Below, piece after piece: positions 1 to 8,949 of a stretch of 49,162 nt of DNA; the stretch's first letter is position 1; each line of letters begins with the position of its first letter. The stretch comes from Acidobacteriota bacterium (GTDB lineage: Bacteria; Acidobacteriota; JAAYUB01): contig JAGNHB010000043.1 of the NCBI GenBank assembly GCA_018001935.1, forward strand, positions 1 to 49,162, in the 5' to 3' direction. The position numbers were made by a program, and so were the translations under genes. A model generated the notes under the pieces. That model worked only from the letters and a program-made list of their open reading frames with translations. It was not told where the DNA came from and did not search any database.

Positions 1-1571
1 GTCGCCCCGCTCAGGTCCGCGTTCACCGAGTACTTCAGCTTGTACGTCACCCCCTCGTTGTCGTTGTGCTTCACCTGGAACGACCCCGCCCCCGTCCCCT
101 TCGCCGCGATCCGCGTCACCGGGTCGGGCGCCGGGGAGAGGTTGCAGTGGAGCCACTCGTAGTAGGGCTTGGAACCGGACAGGTAGGTGTAGCTCACGTT
201 CCACTGGCAGGAGGAGTGGCAGGCGATGCGAACGTCGGTGCCGCTCACGTACATCACGAAGGTGGCATGGGCCGAGTAGTCGGTGCACGAGCCGGAGTGG
301 TAGACGATGACGTCTCCCACGGCGATGTTGGCGGGCGGCGCCTGCAGGTAGCCGCAGGTGCGGGTCCAGCCTTTCTGGACCAGGCAGTCCCCCAGGTTCT
401 TGGCGCCGATCTCCTCCCGGCCGCACGGGTAGCCCCGGCAGGGCGTCCCGCCGCTCAGGTCGGGGTGCCCGCCGGCCAGGAGGCACTGGGAGACGAAGTT
501 GGCGCAGTCGCCGCCCTGGCTGGGGTAGCCGCAGCACTCCCCGCCCCAGTAGGACCAGGGCGTGCAGTCGGAGTAGGCGGAGCCGCAGTCGTGGTTGCAG
601 CCGTTCCACCAGGTGGAGGCGTACGTGTACGCCGCGTTACGGTCGTAGGCGGCGAGCGTCGTTTCCCGCCCTTCCATGGCTTCGGCGAAGCGGTCCATCA
701 GGATGGCTTCCGGGCTGTGGTCGGCGAGTCGGGACCGCAGGTCGCGCCGCAGGGCGAAGGCTTCCGCCGCCCAGTCCGGGAACCGCTGCGGGAACGCCTG
801 GAGCGACAGCACTGCCCGGGAGACCCAGCGCGGGTCGAGAGGACCGGCGCCGAGGGTCCCGCGAAGCGCGCCCAGGTAGCGGTCCGGCGAAACAGACCCT
901 GCCTGAGCCAAATACCAAAGGGCCCGGACCGCCGTCGCCGGCCGGGCCCGCAGGCGGGCCATCCTCTCCAGCAGCGCCGTCGCGTCCGGTGTCCGCACCA
1001 TGTGCAGGACGGCGGCGAGGGCATCGAGGGCCGCGTCGTCGACCGGGGCCCCGTCCTCGATCACGCGCCGCGGGACGGTCAGGTCCACCATCCCGGCGCG
1101 GGCGAGGCGGACGCAGGCCTCGAGCCGGACGCCCCAGGACGGGTCCGCGGCCATCGCCGCGGCGGCGAGATCCAGGCAGCGTTCCCGGTCCGGCTCCGGC
1201 AGCCCCCCGTGCTCCCACAGGGTCATCACGGTGGCCACCATCTCCCGCCGCACGGCCTCGTCGTGCTCGCCCCGGAAAAGGTCCGCCACGCCCCGGGCCG
1301 CGTTCGACGACTCCTCCACCGGCACCACCGCCAGGTCCGCCAAGTAGTGCCGGCGGACATTGGGGTCCGGTTCCACGGACAACCGTTCAAGGAGCACCCC
1401 GGCCTGACCGGCTCGGGCCGCCCGGGCATCCTCCAGAAAACTCGGGGCCTCCTTGGGATCGGGCATTCCCGGGCCTCCGGCGGCGGGAACGGCCACGGAA
1501 AGGGCGGCCGTCAGCAGGACCAGGCTGAAAAACAGGACCCGAAGGCTTGCGGACCGGTTGCGATGGATCAT
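1..1571 (-). CDS. Secreted helical-repeat protein with C-terminal Amidase_6-type domain (3' end outside window)
   Basis: An open frame runs from an ATG at 1571 leftward off the window edge (523 residues visible), preceded by a purine-rich GAGGTG about 8 nt upstream. Residues 1-30 form a signal peptide (basic MIHRNR, then a hydrophobic stretch ending near VPAAGG). Residues about 40-290 are Ala/Leu/Arg-rich helices resembling HEAT-type repeats. From about residue 310 the composition changes: AAYDRNAAYTYASTWWNGC, many cysteines, then GGDCANFVSQCLLAGG and SAHATFV. This matches the putative amidase domain Amidase_6 (PF12671), a papain/NlpC-P60-like fold; Cys356 and His435 are the likely catalytic pair. 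It probably acts outside the cytoplasm on peptide or cell-wall amide bonds. The family call is fairly sure; the substrate is unknown. The cysteine-rich insert between residues 325 and 400 suggests disulfides. Confidence 0.82.
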   Translation of the reverse strand, partial: MIHRNRSASLRVLFFSLVLLTAALSVAVPAAGGPGMPDPKEAPSFLEDARAARAGQAGVLLERLSVEPDPNVRRHYLADLAVVPVEESSNAARGVADLFRGEHDEAVRREMVATVMTLWEHGGLPEPDRERCLDLAAAAMAADPSWGVRLEACVRLARAGMVDLTVPRRVIEDGAPVDDAALDALAAVLHMVRTPDATALLERMARLRARPATAVRALWYLAQAGSVSPDRYLGALRGTLGAGPLDPRWVSRAVLSLQAFPQRFPDWAAEAFALRRDLRSRLADHSPEAILMDRFAEAMEGRETTLAAYDRNAAYTYASTWWNGCNHDCGSAYSDCTPWSYWGGECCGYPSQGGDCANFVSQCLLAGGHPDLSGGTPCRGYPCGREEIGAKNLGDCLVQKGWTRTCGYLQAPPANIAVGDVIVYHSGSCTDYSAHATFVMYVSGTDVRIACHSSCQWNVSYTYLSGSKPYYEWLHCNLSPAPDPVTRIAAKGTGAGSFQVKHNDNEGVTYKLKYSVNADLSGA

Positions 1572-1716
1572 GATGAACACCTCTTCAATGCGGTTTCGGG
1601 CTCAGCCGGATCGCGACGGCGGTTACGGCGCCCGCGGCCGAGGCACGCGTCACACCTTCCAAAGGCAAAACACGGGAATGGCTGAAAATCTCAAGGTTGG
1701 CCCCCGTTACGGCCGG

Positions 1717-1745
1717 ATTATCCAACCGGTGCGCGAAAATGTCAA
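1717..1745 (-). promoter_or_regulatory. Promoter of the amidase gene
   Basis: Read on the minus strand: TTGACA (1745-1740), a 17-nt spacer, then GATAAT (1722-1717). A transcript from here would have a leader of roughly 140 nt before the ATG at 1571. The rest of the 1572-1961 spacer shows nothing recognisable. Confidence 0.6.
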
Positions 1746-1961
1746 CGGGTTTGAGGTCTCCCGCCACCGGGGCCGCGAGATACGTCCAGACGAGGGCGAA
1801 CCGGGGGTTCCCCACGCCGTCCACCGGGGCCAGGCGGGGCGCCGCGGTTCAGGCAGACCACGCGGGGCTCGAGCCCTGCGTCGATGGCGGGGTCGGTCGG
1901 TAAAACCCCAGGGCCGCGTCGGGTTTTCGCGGGGCCGTCGCGCCGCTGGGGGGAGGGGAGA

Positions 1962-2114
1962 ATGGGAATTATGGGAATTATGGGAATTATGGGAATTATG
2001 GGAGGTATGGGAGGTATGGGAGGTATGGGAGGCATGGGAGGCATGGGAGGCATGGGAGGCATGGGAGGCATGGGAGGCATGGGAGGCATGGGAGGCATGG
2101 GAGGCATGGGAGAT
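1962..2114. repeat. Zoned 9-bp minisatellite (ATGGGAnnn), 17 units
   Basis: Seventeen head-to-tail 9-bp units in three blocks: four ATGGGAATT (1962-1997), three ATGGGAGGT (1998-2024), nine ATGGGAGGC (2025-2105) and a final ATGGGAGAT. Within a block the units are identical. GGG recurs every nine bases, so the strand could fold into a G-quadruplex. It lies in the spacer between two leftward genes, about 100 bp past the stop of the radical SAM gene. A shorter array of GGTCC/CTTTGG words (2172-2213) follows and touches that gene's stop codon. Confidence 0.98.
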
Positions 2115-2213
2115 TCAAGAAATCATGGAAGGTGGGGAATGGGCGGTTTTTCGGGACATTCCCGGGCGGGTTGTCCTTTGGGTCCTCTGGGTCGTTTTGG
2201 TCTCTTGGTCCTT

Positions 2214-3758
2214 TCAGGCTCTCCCCTGTGCCTTCGCGTCCGCCATGGCGAAAAACGGCGCGTGGTTGGAGGTGAAGACCGGCGGCGTTCGCGCGAGAAT
2301 CGGACGCACGGCCGGGTGGGCCCGGAACTCCCGGTCGAGGAAGCGCCGCACCGCCGCCCGGCCGAAGCCCCGGGGGTGGTCGAAGTCGGCGTAGAGGGAG
2401 AGGTCGCCCTCGGAGAAGGGCCGGAGGCCGAGGGCGGCCGTGTCGGGTGAGCCGAGGGGCAGGTTGAAGAGGGCCAGGTTCAGGAAGCCGACGGTCCCGG
2501 CGTGGGCGGCCGTGAAATCCAGGGTGCGCCGGGCCTCTGCGAGGGATTCCCAAGGGGTCCCGAACAGGAGGTAGACGTAGGTGGCGATGCCGGCCCCGTG
2601 AAGGGTCCTCAGCACCCGGGAGGCGGTCTCGAGACCGATCCCCTTCCCCATGGCCTCCAGCACGCCCGGGTCCCCCGACTCCAGGCCGAGCTGGAGCATT
2701 ACGCACCCGGATTCCGCCAGGGCGGCCGCGAAGCCCGGCTCCGCCAGGGCCTCGGTGAACCGGGCGAAGCCGTACCAGGGTGCGCCGGGCGGGTCCGTGG
2801 CCAGGGCCTCCAGGAGGGCGGGCGAGAGGGCGTTGTCCGCCAGGTGAAAGAGGGACGGCCGCCAGCGGGTCGCCAGGGCCTGCAGGTCCGCCACAACCTT
2901 GCGGGCCGGCAGGGCGTGATGGTGGTTCCCCTCGGCGGTCTCGGGGCAGAAGCGGCACCGGCCCCACCAGCAGCCCGACGACGGGCCGTAGGGGACCACC
3001 GTCCCCGGCGCGAGGTACCGGTCCATCGGGAACCCGGACGGGTCGGAGACCCCCGGTCCGTGACCCGGCGTCAGCCCCAGGCGGGACGCCAGGGCCGGCT
3101 CTCCGGGGCCGGCCACGAAGCGCTCGGCAAGGCCCGCAAAGAGGCGGTCCAGGGGCTGCCGCGCCGACCAGGACGTCACGAGCCCCCCGCCCACCAGCAC
3201 CGGCAGCCGCGGGCACTCCCGGCTTAGGAGGCCGAGGAGGGCGAAGGCCCCGAAGGCCTGGTTGCGGTAGGTCAGGGAGACCCCCGCCAACTCCGGGGAG
3301 TGGGTGTCCAGCAGTTCGCTCAGCCGCCGGCGCAGGAAGGGAGCCAACGGGAAAAGGCCGGGGTTCTCGGCCACGCGGATGAGGTCCCGGGAACGGGCCG
3401 GGGAAAGCTCCGCGTGGGTGCAGTCGGCGAGGCCCGGGGTGAAGCCGCTCCCCTCACCCGCCCGGCCGGCCAGATGCTCCAGGTCGGCCACGGCCCGGGC
3501 GTACCGCGCGCGGTTCCGGCAGCCGTCGGGGGAGCGCAGCAGGGCGAGGTGGCGTTCCCGGCTGCGCGCCGCCCGCCGGGTCCAGGTGTCGCTCCCGGCA
3601 GGCGCCGTGGCCAAGGCGTGAAGCACTCCCTCCAGGCCGGCATCCCACACGGTGACGGGGACACCGCTCGACGCGAGGAACCCGGCGAGACGCACCAGCC
3701 CCGCCGGCGGTTCACACGGCTTGGCCACGGGCGGGTTGATGAGCAGGACCGACGGCAT
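2214..3758 (-). CDS. B12-binding-type radical SAM protein
   Basis: 514 residues. The N-terminus (SVLLINPPVAKPCEPPAGL, then GVPVTVWDAG) is the Rossmann-like start typical of cobalamin-binding-domain radical SAM proteins; no clear DxHxxG is visible. The VLVGGGLV segment near residue 190 fits the second half of that domain. The 4Fe-4S motif is GCWWGRCRFC with cysteines 263, 268 and 271, a CX4CX2C spacing rather than the usual CX3CX2C. Later strands (CVMLQLGLESGD, TYVYLLFGTPWES) fit a radical SAM barrel. Substrate and pathway are unknown; some family members methylate unactivated carbons or modify peptides. Its stop codon lies inside a short intergenic repeat. I use the ATG at 3758; no strong promoter is seen upstream. 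Confidence 0.8.
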   Translation of the reverse strand: MPSVLLINPPVAKPCEPPAGLVRLAGFLASSGVPVTVWDAGLEGVLHALATAPAGSDTWTRRAARSRERHLALLRSPDGCRNRARYARAVADLEHLAGRAGEGSGFTPGLADCTHAELSPARSRDLIRVAENPGLFPLAPFLRRRLSELLDTHSPELAGVSLTYRNQAFGAFALLGLLSRECPRLPVLVGGGLVTSWSARQPLDRLFAGLAERFVAGPGEPALASRLGLTPGHGPGVSDPSGFPMDRYLAPGTVVPYGPSSGCWWGRCRFCPETAEGNHHHALPARKVVADLQALATRWRPSLFHLADNALSPALLEALATDPPGAPWYGFARFTEALAEPGFAAALAESGCVMLQLGLESGDPGVLEAMGKGIGLETASRVLRTLHGAGIATYVYLLFGTPWESLAEARRTLDFTAAHAGTVGFLNLALFNLPLGSPDTAALGLRPFSEGDLSLYADFDHPRGFGRAAVRRFLDREFRAHPAVRPILARTPPVFTSNHAPFFAMADAKAQGRA

Positions 3759-3972
3759 CCGCTTTCACCCCGAAACGGGATGACGGAATTAAACCACGAA
3801 CCCCACGAAAAACACGAACGGAATTCGAAGCGGACCGCGAAGTCCTTCGATGGTGAACGATCGCTTGTTCCCGTGTTCGAGGCCCTTCCCGGGACCCATC
3901 CGTGCCTGACAAAATCTCAAGGCTTTGACAAAAAGTCTTGATTTTTTCTCAAAGCATTGAGAGATCGCCACC

Positions 3973-4594
3973 ATGAAACGACTACAGTACGAGATCATCC
4001 TCAGCGATCTGAAGGAAAAAAGGGTGTTCCTCACCGGTCCGCGCCAGGTGGGCAAGACACACCTGGCCAAGGAACTCATGGGCGCTTTCCGGAAACCGGT
4101 TTACCTGAATCATGACGTCCCGGAAGACCGCCGGGTCATCCAGCGGGGTCTCTGGCGTCCCGATGCCGATCTCGTCGTCTTCGATGAAATTCACAAGATG
4201 ACGGTCGCTCCTGCGGGAACCCAAGCTCTACTTCGACGACACCGGCCTGGTCCGGGGGAACGAGGGGGTCCGGCTCGAAAACCTCGTCGCGGTCTGCCTG
4301 CTCAAAGCCTCTCCTCATTTGCACGACACCACCGGCAGCGCGGTCTCCCTTCATTACCTGAAGACGCGGGAAGGCCGGGAGGTCGACTTCGCCCTGGCGC
4401 GAGAGAACCGGCTCGAGGCCCTGATGGAGGTCAAGCGGAGTTCCCGGGAGCCCTCCCGCCAACTCCGCTGGTTCTCCGCACGATTCCCGGGGGTTCCGGC
4501 CCTGTTGCTTTCCGAGCATCAAACCCGGGAACTCCGCGACGGAGAGATCCGTGTACACCCCGTCGGCGATTACCTTGCCGGCCTGGCCCTCTGA
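3973..4594 (+). pseudogene. Broken AAA_14/DUF4143 ATPase (internal deletion plus frameshift)
   Basis: From ATG 3973 the frame encodes an AAA N-terminus with Walker A GPRQVGKTHLAKEL and Walker B DLVVFDEIHKM. At about 4200 this homology stops. In the +1 frame from 4202 the C-terminal DUF4143 part resumes (RSLLREPKLYFDDTGLV, then GREVDFALARENRLEALMEVKRS) and ends at a TGA at 4592-4594. Relatives are usually near 380-400 residues, so about half the protein, including the rest of the ATPase domain, is missing at the junction. Upstream, 3905-3960 holds an AT-rich pair of related words (TCTCAAGGCTTTGAC and TCTCAAAGCATTGAG), perhaps an old operator. These ATPases are common accessory genes of unclear function. 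Confidence 0.85.
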
Positions 4595-4641
4595 CAATCC
4601 GCAACGAAAGGAGCGTCGGTTGCCCGCTATTTTTGATGCGT

Positions 4642-4778
4642 TCGCAAAAAGTCCTTTTCTCTCACAGAGGCACGGAGGCACGGAGAAATGCAAATCGTAT
4701 TTAATAGAATCAACAATCCTTACGATTCTTCTCCGTGCCTCTGTGCCTCTGTGAGATCACAACCAGGACTTTTTGCGA
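4642..4778. repeat. Three-tier nested inverted repeat
   Basis: Three pairs of arms are nested around one centre. Outer arms 4642-4655 and 4765-4778 are perfect over 14 bp (TCGCAAAAAGTCCT). Middle arms 4661-4687 and 4729-4755 match at 26 of 27 positions and consist of repeated GGCACGGAGGCACGG-like words. Inner arms 4693-4699 and 4721-4727 are perfect over 7 bp (AATCGTA). The element starts 48 bp after the pseudogene's stop. It resembles a miniature inverted-repeat element or a large transcript hairpin; no coding sequence is inside. Confidence 0.93.
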
Positions 4779-4829
4779 GGGCATCATTTTTAATAATTTT
4801 GTAATAAGGCGCGAAAGGAAGATTTCCCG

Positions 4830-4920
4830 CAAATACAACGAATGGGCACGAATTCATAACACGAATAAAATCTATTGGTTTTTGATTTCTGATTCGCGTT
4901 CATTCGCGTGATTCGCGGGC
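4830..4920. repeat. Imperfect inverted repeat of CCCGCAAAT/ATTCGCGGG words
   Basis: The left arm (CCCGCAAATACAACGAATG onward) is the imperfect inverse of the right arm (CATTCGCGTGATTCGCGGG), around an AT-rich centre. It belongs to the same style of word-built palindromes as the other spacers. The remainder of 4779-5074 shows no gene. Confidence 0.7.
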
Positions 4921-5074
4921 AGAACAGACTGCTTGCGGGCTCATCATTTTTCCGGGGGGTGTAATCGGAAGGCCCCGGGGAACGTCTTTTCCGGAAGAGG
5001 TGGCGGGGGATCTCCGCGCCGGGGTCGTAGAAGCCGCGAATCGTGCCGGCGGTCACCGGAACGGGAAAAAAGCT

Positions 5075-5103
5075 TTGTGAATACGCCCCTACCGCCTTAG
5101 AAT
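5075..5103 (+). promoter_or_regulatory. Promoter of the LVIVD-MBL gene
   Basis: TTGTGA (5075-5080), a 17-nt spacer and TAGAAT (5098-5103), about 30 nt before the ATG at 5134, with a ribosome-binding site AACGGAGG between. Confidence 0.6.
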
Positions 5104-5133
5104 GAGGGGAGTTCACCTCAACGGAGGCCCGCC

Positions 5134-8100
5134 ATGCCGTTCCCTCGCCTCGTCGCCGCGCTGGTCCTGATCCCGGCCTTCTGCGCCGCCGCCGCCGCCC
5201 AGGGCGGCCCCCGCCTCTCCAAGCTCGGGGAGTGGGGGACCGGCCCTTACCAGGACGTGCAGGTCGTCGGAAACTACGCCTACTGCGCCGCCCTGGGCGC
5301 GGGGATGGACATCCTCGACGTCTCCAGCCCCGCCGCGCCCGTCAAGGTGGCCGGCGTGTCGACCCGCAACCCCACCCACGGGCTCTGCATCAGCGGCAAC
5401 TACGCCTACCTGGCCGAGGACGAGGGGGGGCTGCGCATCGTCAACATCCTCGACCCGCTCCACCCCCAGGTGATGTCGAGCCTGGGCGACATCTGGGATG
5501 CACGGGACGTCTTCGTCTCGGGCCAGTACGCCTACGTGGCGGCGTGGGGTCTCCACGTGGTGGACATCAGCAACCCGCTCTCCCCCGTCCGGAAGGCGTG
5601 GTTCGAGACCGGGAGCGAACTCCTGGACGTCTTCGTGGCGGGCTCGTACGCCTACGTGGTGCAGCCCCAGGGCTTCCGCATCATCGACGTCTCGAACCCC
5701 GCCAACCCCGTCCAGGCCTCCGCCCTCCTGACGGACGGGGAAACCTCCGGCGTCTGGGTGGCGGGCGGACTGGCCTACCTCGCCGACCCCAACGAGTACC
5801 TGATCCTCAACGTATCCAACCCCTACGCCCCCACCGAGGTCTACCACGAGATCCAGATCGACGGGAACCCCAAGGGCGTCTTCGTGGAGGGGACCACCGT
5901 CTACCTGGCCGACGACGACCTCTCGGTCTTCGACGCGTCGAACCCGTCGACCTTTCACAAGATCGGCGGCGCCGCCACGCCGGGGACCGCCCGCCGGGTC
6001 TGGGTGGCGGGCGGCAAGGCCTACGTCGCCGACACCACCCACGGGCTCCAGATCTACAGCGTGTCCAACCCGGCGGCCCCGTCGGCCCTCGGGGGGTGGA
6101 ACTTCTCGGGGCAGTCCCACGACCTCTTCCTCTCCGGGGGCAAGGTCTACTGGGCCCACGACAGCGGGGGCCTGCGGATCATGGACGCCGCCGACCCGGC
6201 CGCCCTGGTCCAGCTGGCGCGCTACGAGAAGCACAATGCCATCATCCCCCAGGACCTGGACTACATGCGCGGGGTCCATGTGGCGGGGAACACGGCTTAC
6301 GTCCTGACCGCCGGAAACACCATCACCGAGTTCCTCTGCCTGAACGTGACCAACCCCGCCGCCCCTTCACTGACAGGGCAGACCCCCGTCCCGGCCTGGG
6401 CGTGCGACACCGTGACGGCCAGCGGGGGCACCGCCGTCCTCACCGACGACGGCAACGGCATGAAGGCGCTGGACGTCTCCAACCCCGCCGCCCCCGGCAT
6501 CATCGGCACCTACACGGCCCTGGGGACCCTCAACCACGCCTGCTGGGGCGGGGCCTACCTCTACGTGGTGAACCACGACGGCCTGTATGCCCTCAACATG
6601 ACCAACCCGGCCAGCCCCACCGTCGCCGGCCACTGGGAGACCGTCGACGACGTGGAAGGGGTCTTCGTCCTGGGCAACCGGGCCTTCCTGGCCATCGGGG
6701 AGGTGGGCCTCAAGATCGTGGACGTCACGAACCCGGCCGCCATGACCGTCATCGGGTCCCTGGACACGTCGGGGCAGGCCCACCGGGTCTTCGCGGACGA
6801 CCGCTACGCTTACGTGGCCGACGGGACGGCCGGGGTGAAGGTGATCGACATCTCCACCCCCTCGGCGCCCTTCCTGGTGGACGCCAACGAGACCTACGAC
6901 GCCCGGGACGTGGCGGTGGAGAGCGGGATCGTCTACCTGGCCGACGGCGCGAGCGGGAGGCTGGTCACCTACGAGTTCGCCGAAAAGCTGGAGGCGTGGA
7001 TGCCCCACGTGGCCCCCAACTACGGCTGGCAGACCACCCTCGTCATCGACAACGGCGGCGATCAGCCCTGCAAGGCCATGATCGAACTTTACGAGAACGG
7101 GGCGACGGTGTCCTCCCAGGCCCTGACCGTGCCCGCCGGGCGGCAGGCCAGTGTCCCGCTTCTGGCGGGGACCTGCGCCCACGTGGTCTACAGCGGCAGC
7201 CGGGTGGTGGTGAAGGAGGCCTTCGTCAGCTCCGAGAACGGCATCGCCGAGTTCGAGGTGGACGGCGCCACCCACACCACCCTCCACTACCTCCTGCCCA
7301 ACTACGACGCCGCCAACCTGAGCTGGATGGGCCTCGCGGCCTTCAACCCCGACGACACCGACGCCACGGCCACCTTCGAGGCCTACGACGCCAACGGGGT
7401 CCTGCTGGGCTCGGGCACCCACGTCATCGGCCGACGCAACACCTTCGTCCGCTTCATCGACGCCGTGGTCACCGGCGTGGACTTCCGGCAGGTGGCCCGC
7501 ATCAAGGCCAGCTCCAGCCAACCCCTCTGCGGCCTCAACATCTCCGGCTTCAACACGGAGCGGCTCCTCTTCACCCGCGCCCAGAGCGCCGCCCCCGGCG
7601 GGCTGCTTTACATGTCCCACATGGGCGACGACCCGAACGCCTTGGCCAACCGTCTGGTCTTCGACAACACGGGGACCGTCCAGGTCCAGGCCAGCGTCCG
7701 TCTCTACCGCTCCGGGGCACTCCTGCGCCAGCTCCCGGTGACGGTCAACGGCGGCCGGACGGTGGTGCTGGACCTCAACGCCTCCTCGTCCGCGGACATG
7801 CCCGACTGCGGCACCGTGGACGCCGGCGGCGGCTTCACCTTCGTCCGCCAGAGCTTTACCCACAAGACGGAGAAGGGGACCGCCGAGTTCCTGCTCACCG
7901 GCAGCGCCGCCACCCAGCTGACCTACAACTACCCGGGCTACGTGGCGGGGCGGGTCCAGTGGATGGGGCTGGCCGTCTACAACCCCTCCGACAGCGACAT
8001 CACCCTGAGCCTGACGGCGGTGAAGAACGGGGCGGTGGTCGCCGCCAACACGGTGCCGCTGGGCGCCCGCTCCCGCCTGGCCATGATGCTGGAGTATCTC

Positions 8101-8901
8101 TTCCCCGGCCACACCTTCCAGGAGATCGAGCGGGTGATCGTCTCCTGCCCCACCGCCAACCTGGCGGGGATCAACATCTCGGGATACGGCGTCAGCCGGC
8201 TCCTCTTCACCCCCGCCTTCCGGACGGGCGTCCGGGCGCCCGACCCCGGCCTCGACACCTTCCTGGGGACCATCCACAAGATCTACCACGCGGGGTTCTG
8301 GGTGATGTACGAGGGGAAGACCCTCTACTTCGACCCCATCAACCTTCCCCTCCTGGTGTCCCGGAAAGCCGACGTGATTTTCCTCACCCACCCCCACCCC
8401 GACCACCTCGTCGTGGCGGACCTGGCGAAGATCGTGAAGGCCGGCACCGTCATCGTGACGCCCACCGCGGGCCTGGGTTACCTCTCCCAGTTCCCCAATC
8501 TCAGGGCGGTGACGCCCGACGGGGTCTACGAGGCGGCGGGGATCCCCTTCCGGACCGTGGCCGCCTACAACCAGCCCGGCGCCGGCGGGACCCACTACAA
8601 GGCCCTGGGCTTCGTGGGGTACCGCCTGCAGCTGGGGGCCTACAGCCTCTACCACGCCGGCGACACCGACTTCGTCCCCGAGATGCTGGGGTTGCAGCCC
8701 TCGGTGGCCCTGCTGCCCGTGGGGGGCGCCCCCCAGGTGATGACCCCGGCCAAGGCGGCGGATGCCGCGAGAGCCCTCCCGGCCGACGTCGTCATCCCCA
8801 TGCATTACGACCTGGCGGGCAGCGCCTTCGATGCCGAGGAACTGGAAGACCTTCTGACCGGCCAGGTGCGGGTGGTCATCAAGCCGAACGAGGCGCCGTG
8901 A
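5134..8901 (+). CDS. Exported LVIVD beta-propeller / metallo-beta-lactamase fusion protein
   Basis: 1255 residues with a signal peptide (1-22, ending AAAAAQ). Residues about 27-620 carry many LVIVD-type repeats, each with a core like YAYVADGTAGVKVIDIS followed by NP-x-P, forming one or two beta-propellers. Residues about 625-1035 hold two copies of an unnamed beta-rich unit; compare NLSWMGLAAFNPDD...CGLNISGFNTERLLFT with RVQWMGLAVYNPSD...AGINISGYGVSRLLFT. The last 215 residues are a metallo-beta-lactamase-fold domain of the UPF0173/UlaG-like kind, with metal ligands His1086, His1088, Asp1090 and His1091 (THPHPDH), plus YHAGDTDF and VIPMHYD downstream. It is probably a surface or periplasmic hydrolase carrying a scaffold. 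The propeller and metal site are clear; the substrate is unknown. Confidence 0.88.
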   Translation: MPFPRLVAALVLIPAFCAAAAAQGGPRLSKLGEWGTGPYQDVQVVGNYAYCAALGAGMDILDVSSPAAPVKVAGVSTRNPTHGLCISGNYAYLAEDEGGLRIVNILDPLHPQVMSSLGDIWDARDVFVSGQYAYVAAWGLHVVDISNPLSPVRKAWFETGSELLDVFVAGSYAYVVQPQGFRIIDVSNPANPVQASALLTDGETSGVWVAGGLAYLADPNEYLILNVSNPYAPTEVYHEIQIDGNPKGVFVEGTTVYLADDDLSVFDASNPSTFHKIGGAATPGTARRVWVAGGKAYVADTTHGLQIYSVSNPAAPSALGGWNFSGQSHDLFLSGGKVYWAHDSGGLRIMDAADPAALVQLARYEKHNAIIPQDLDYMRGVHVAGNTAYVLTAGNTITEFLCLNVTNPAAPSLTGQTPVPAWACDTVTASGGTAVLTDDGNGMKALDVSNPAAPGIIGTYTALGTLNHACWGGAYLYVVNHDGLYALNMTNPASPTVAGHWETVDDVEGVFVLGNRAFLAIGEVGLKIVDVTNPAAMTVIGSLDTSGQAHRVFADDRYAYVADGTAGVKVIDISTPSAPFLVDANETYDARDVAVESGIVYLADGASGRLVTYEFAEKLEAWMPHVAPNYGWQTTLVIDNGGDQPCKAMIELYENGATVSSQALTVPAGRQASVPLLAGTCAHVVYSGSRVVVKEAFVSSENGIAEFEVDGATHTTLHYLLPNYDAANLSWMGLAAFNPDDTDATATFEAYDANGVLLGSGTHVIGRRNTFVRFIDAVVTGVDFRQVARIKASSSQPLCGLNISGFNTERLLFTRAQSAAPGGLLYMSHMGDDPNALANRLVFDNTGTVQVQASVRLYRSGALLRQLPVTVNGGRTVVLDLNASSSADMPDCGTVDAGGGFTFVRQSFTHKTEKGTAEFLLTGSAATQLTYNYPGYVAGRVQWMGLAVYNPSDSDITLSLTAVKNGAVVAANTVPLGARSRLAMMLEYLFPGHTFQEIERVIVSCPTANLAGINISGYGVSRLLFTPAFRTGVRAPDPGLDTFLGTIHKIYHAGFWVMYEGKTLYFDPINLPLLVSRKADVIFLTHPHPDHLVVADLAKIVKAGTVIVTPTAGLGYLSQFPNLRAVTPDGVYEAAGIPFRTVAAYNQPGAGGTHYKALGFVGYRLQLGAYSLYHAGDTDFVPEMLGLQPSVALLPVGGAPQVMTPAKAADAARALPADVVIPMHYDLAGSAFDAEELEDLLTGQVRVVIKPNEAP

Positions 8902-8902
8902 G

Positions 8903-8935
8903 GGAAGGCAGAAGGCTGTAGGCTGGAAGGCTGAG
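8903..8935. repeat. AGGCTG-word repeat directly after the stop codon
   Basis: Tandem AAGGCWG/TAGGCTG words (GAAGGCTGTAGGCTGGAAGG and neighbours) begin within a few bases of the stop at 8901. The same words occur at 21781-21803, 22168-22212, 23321-23348 and 40191-40236. Confidence 0.8.
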
Positions 8936-8949
8936 CCTCGGTTTTGATT

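Noticed and set aside
1884..2450. Met-Gly-Gly repeat protein read through the minisatellite
   Set aside because: The repeat length of 9 is a multiple of 3, so it is open in several frames. The flanks are non-coding and overlap a real gene antisense.
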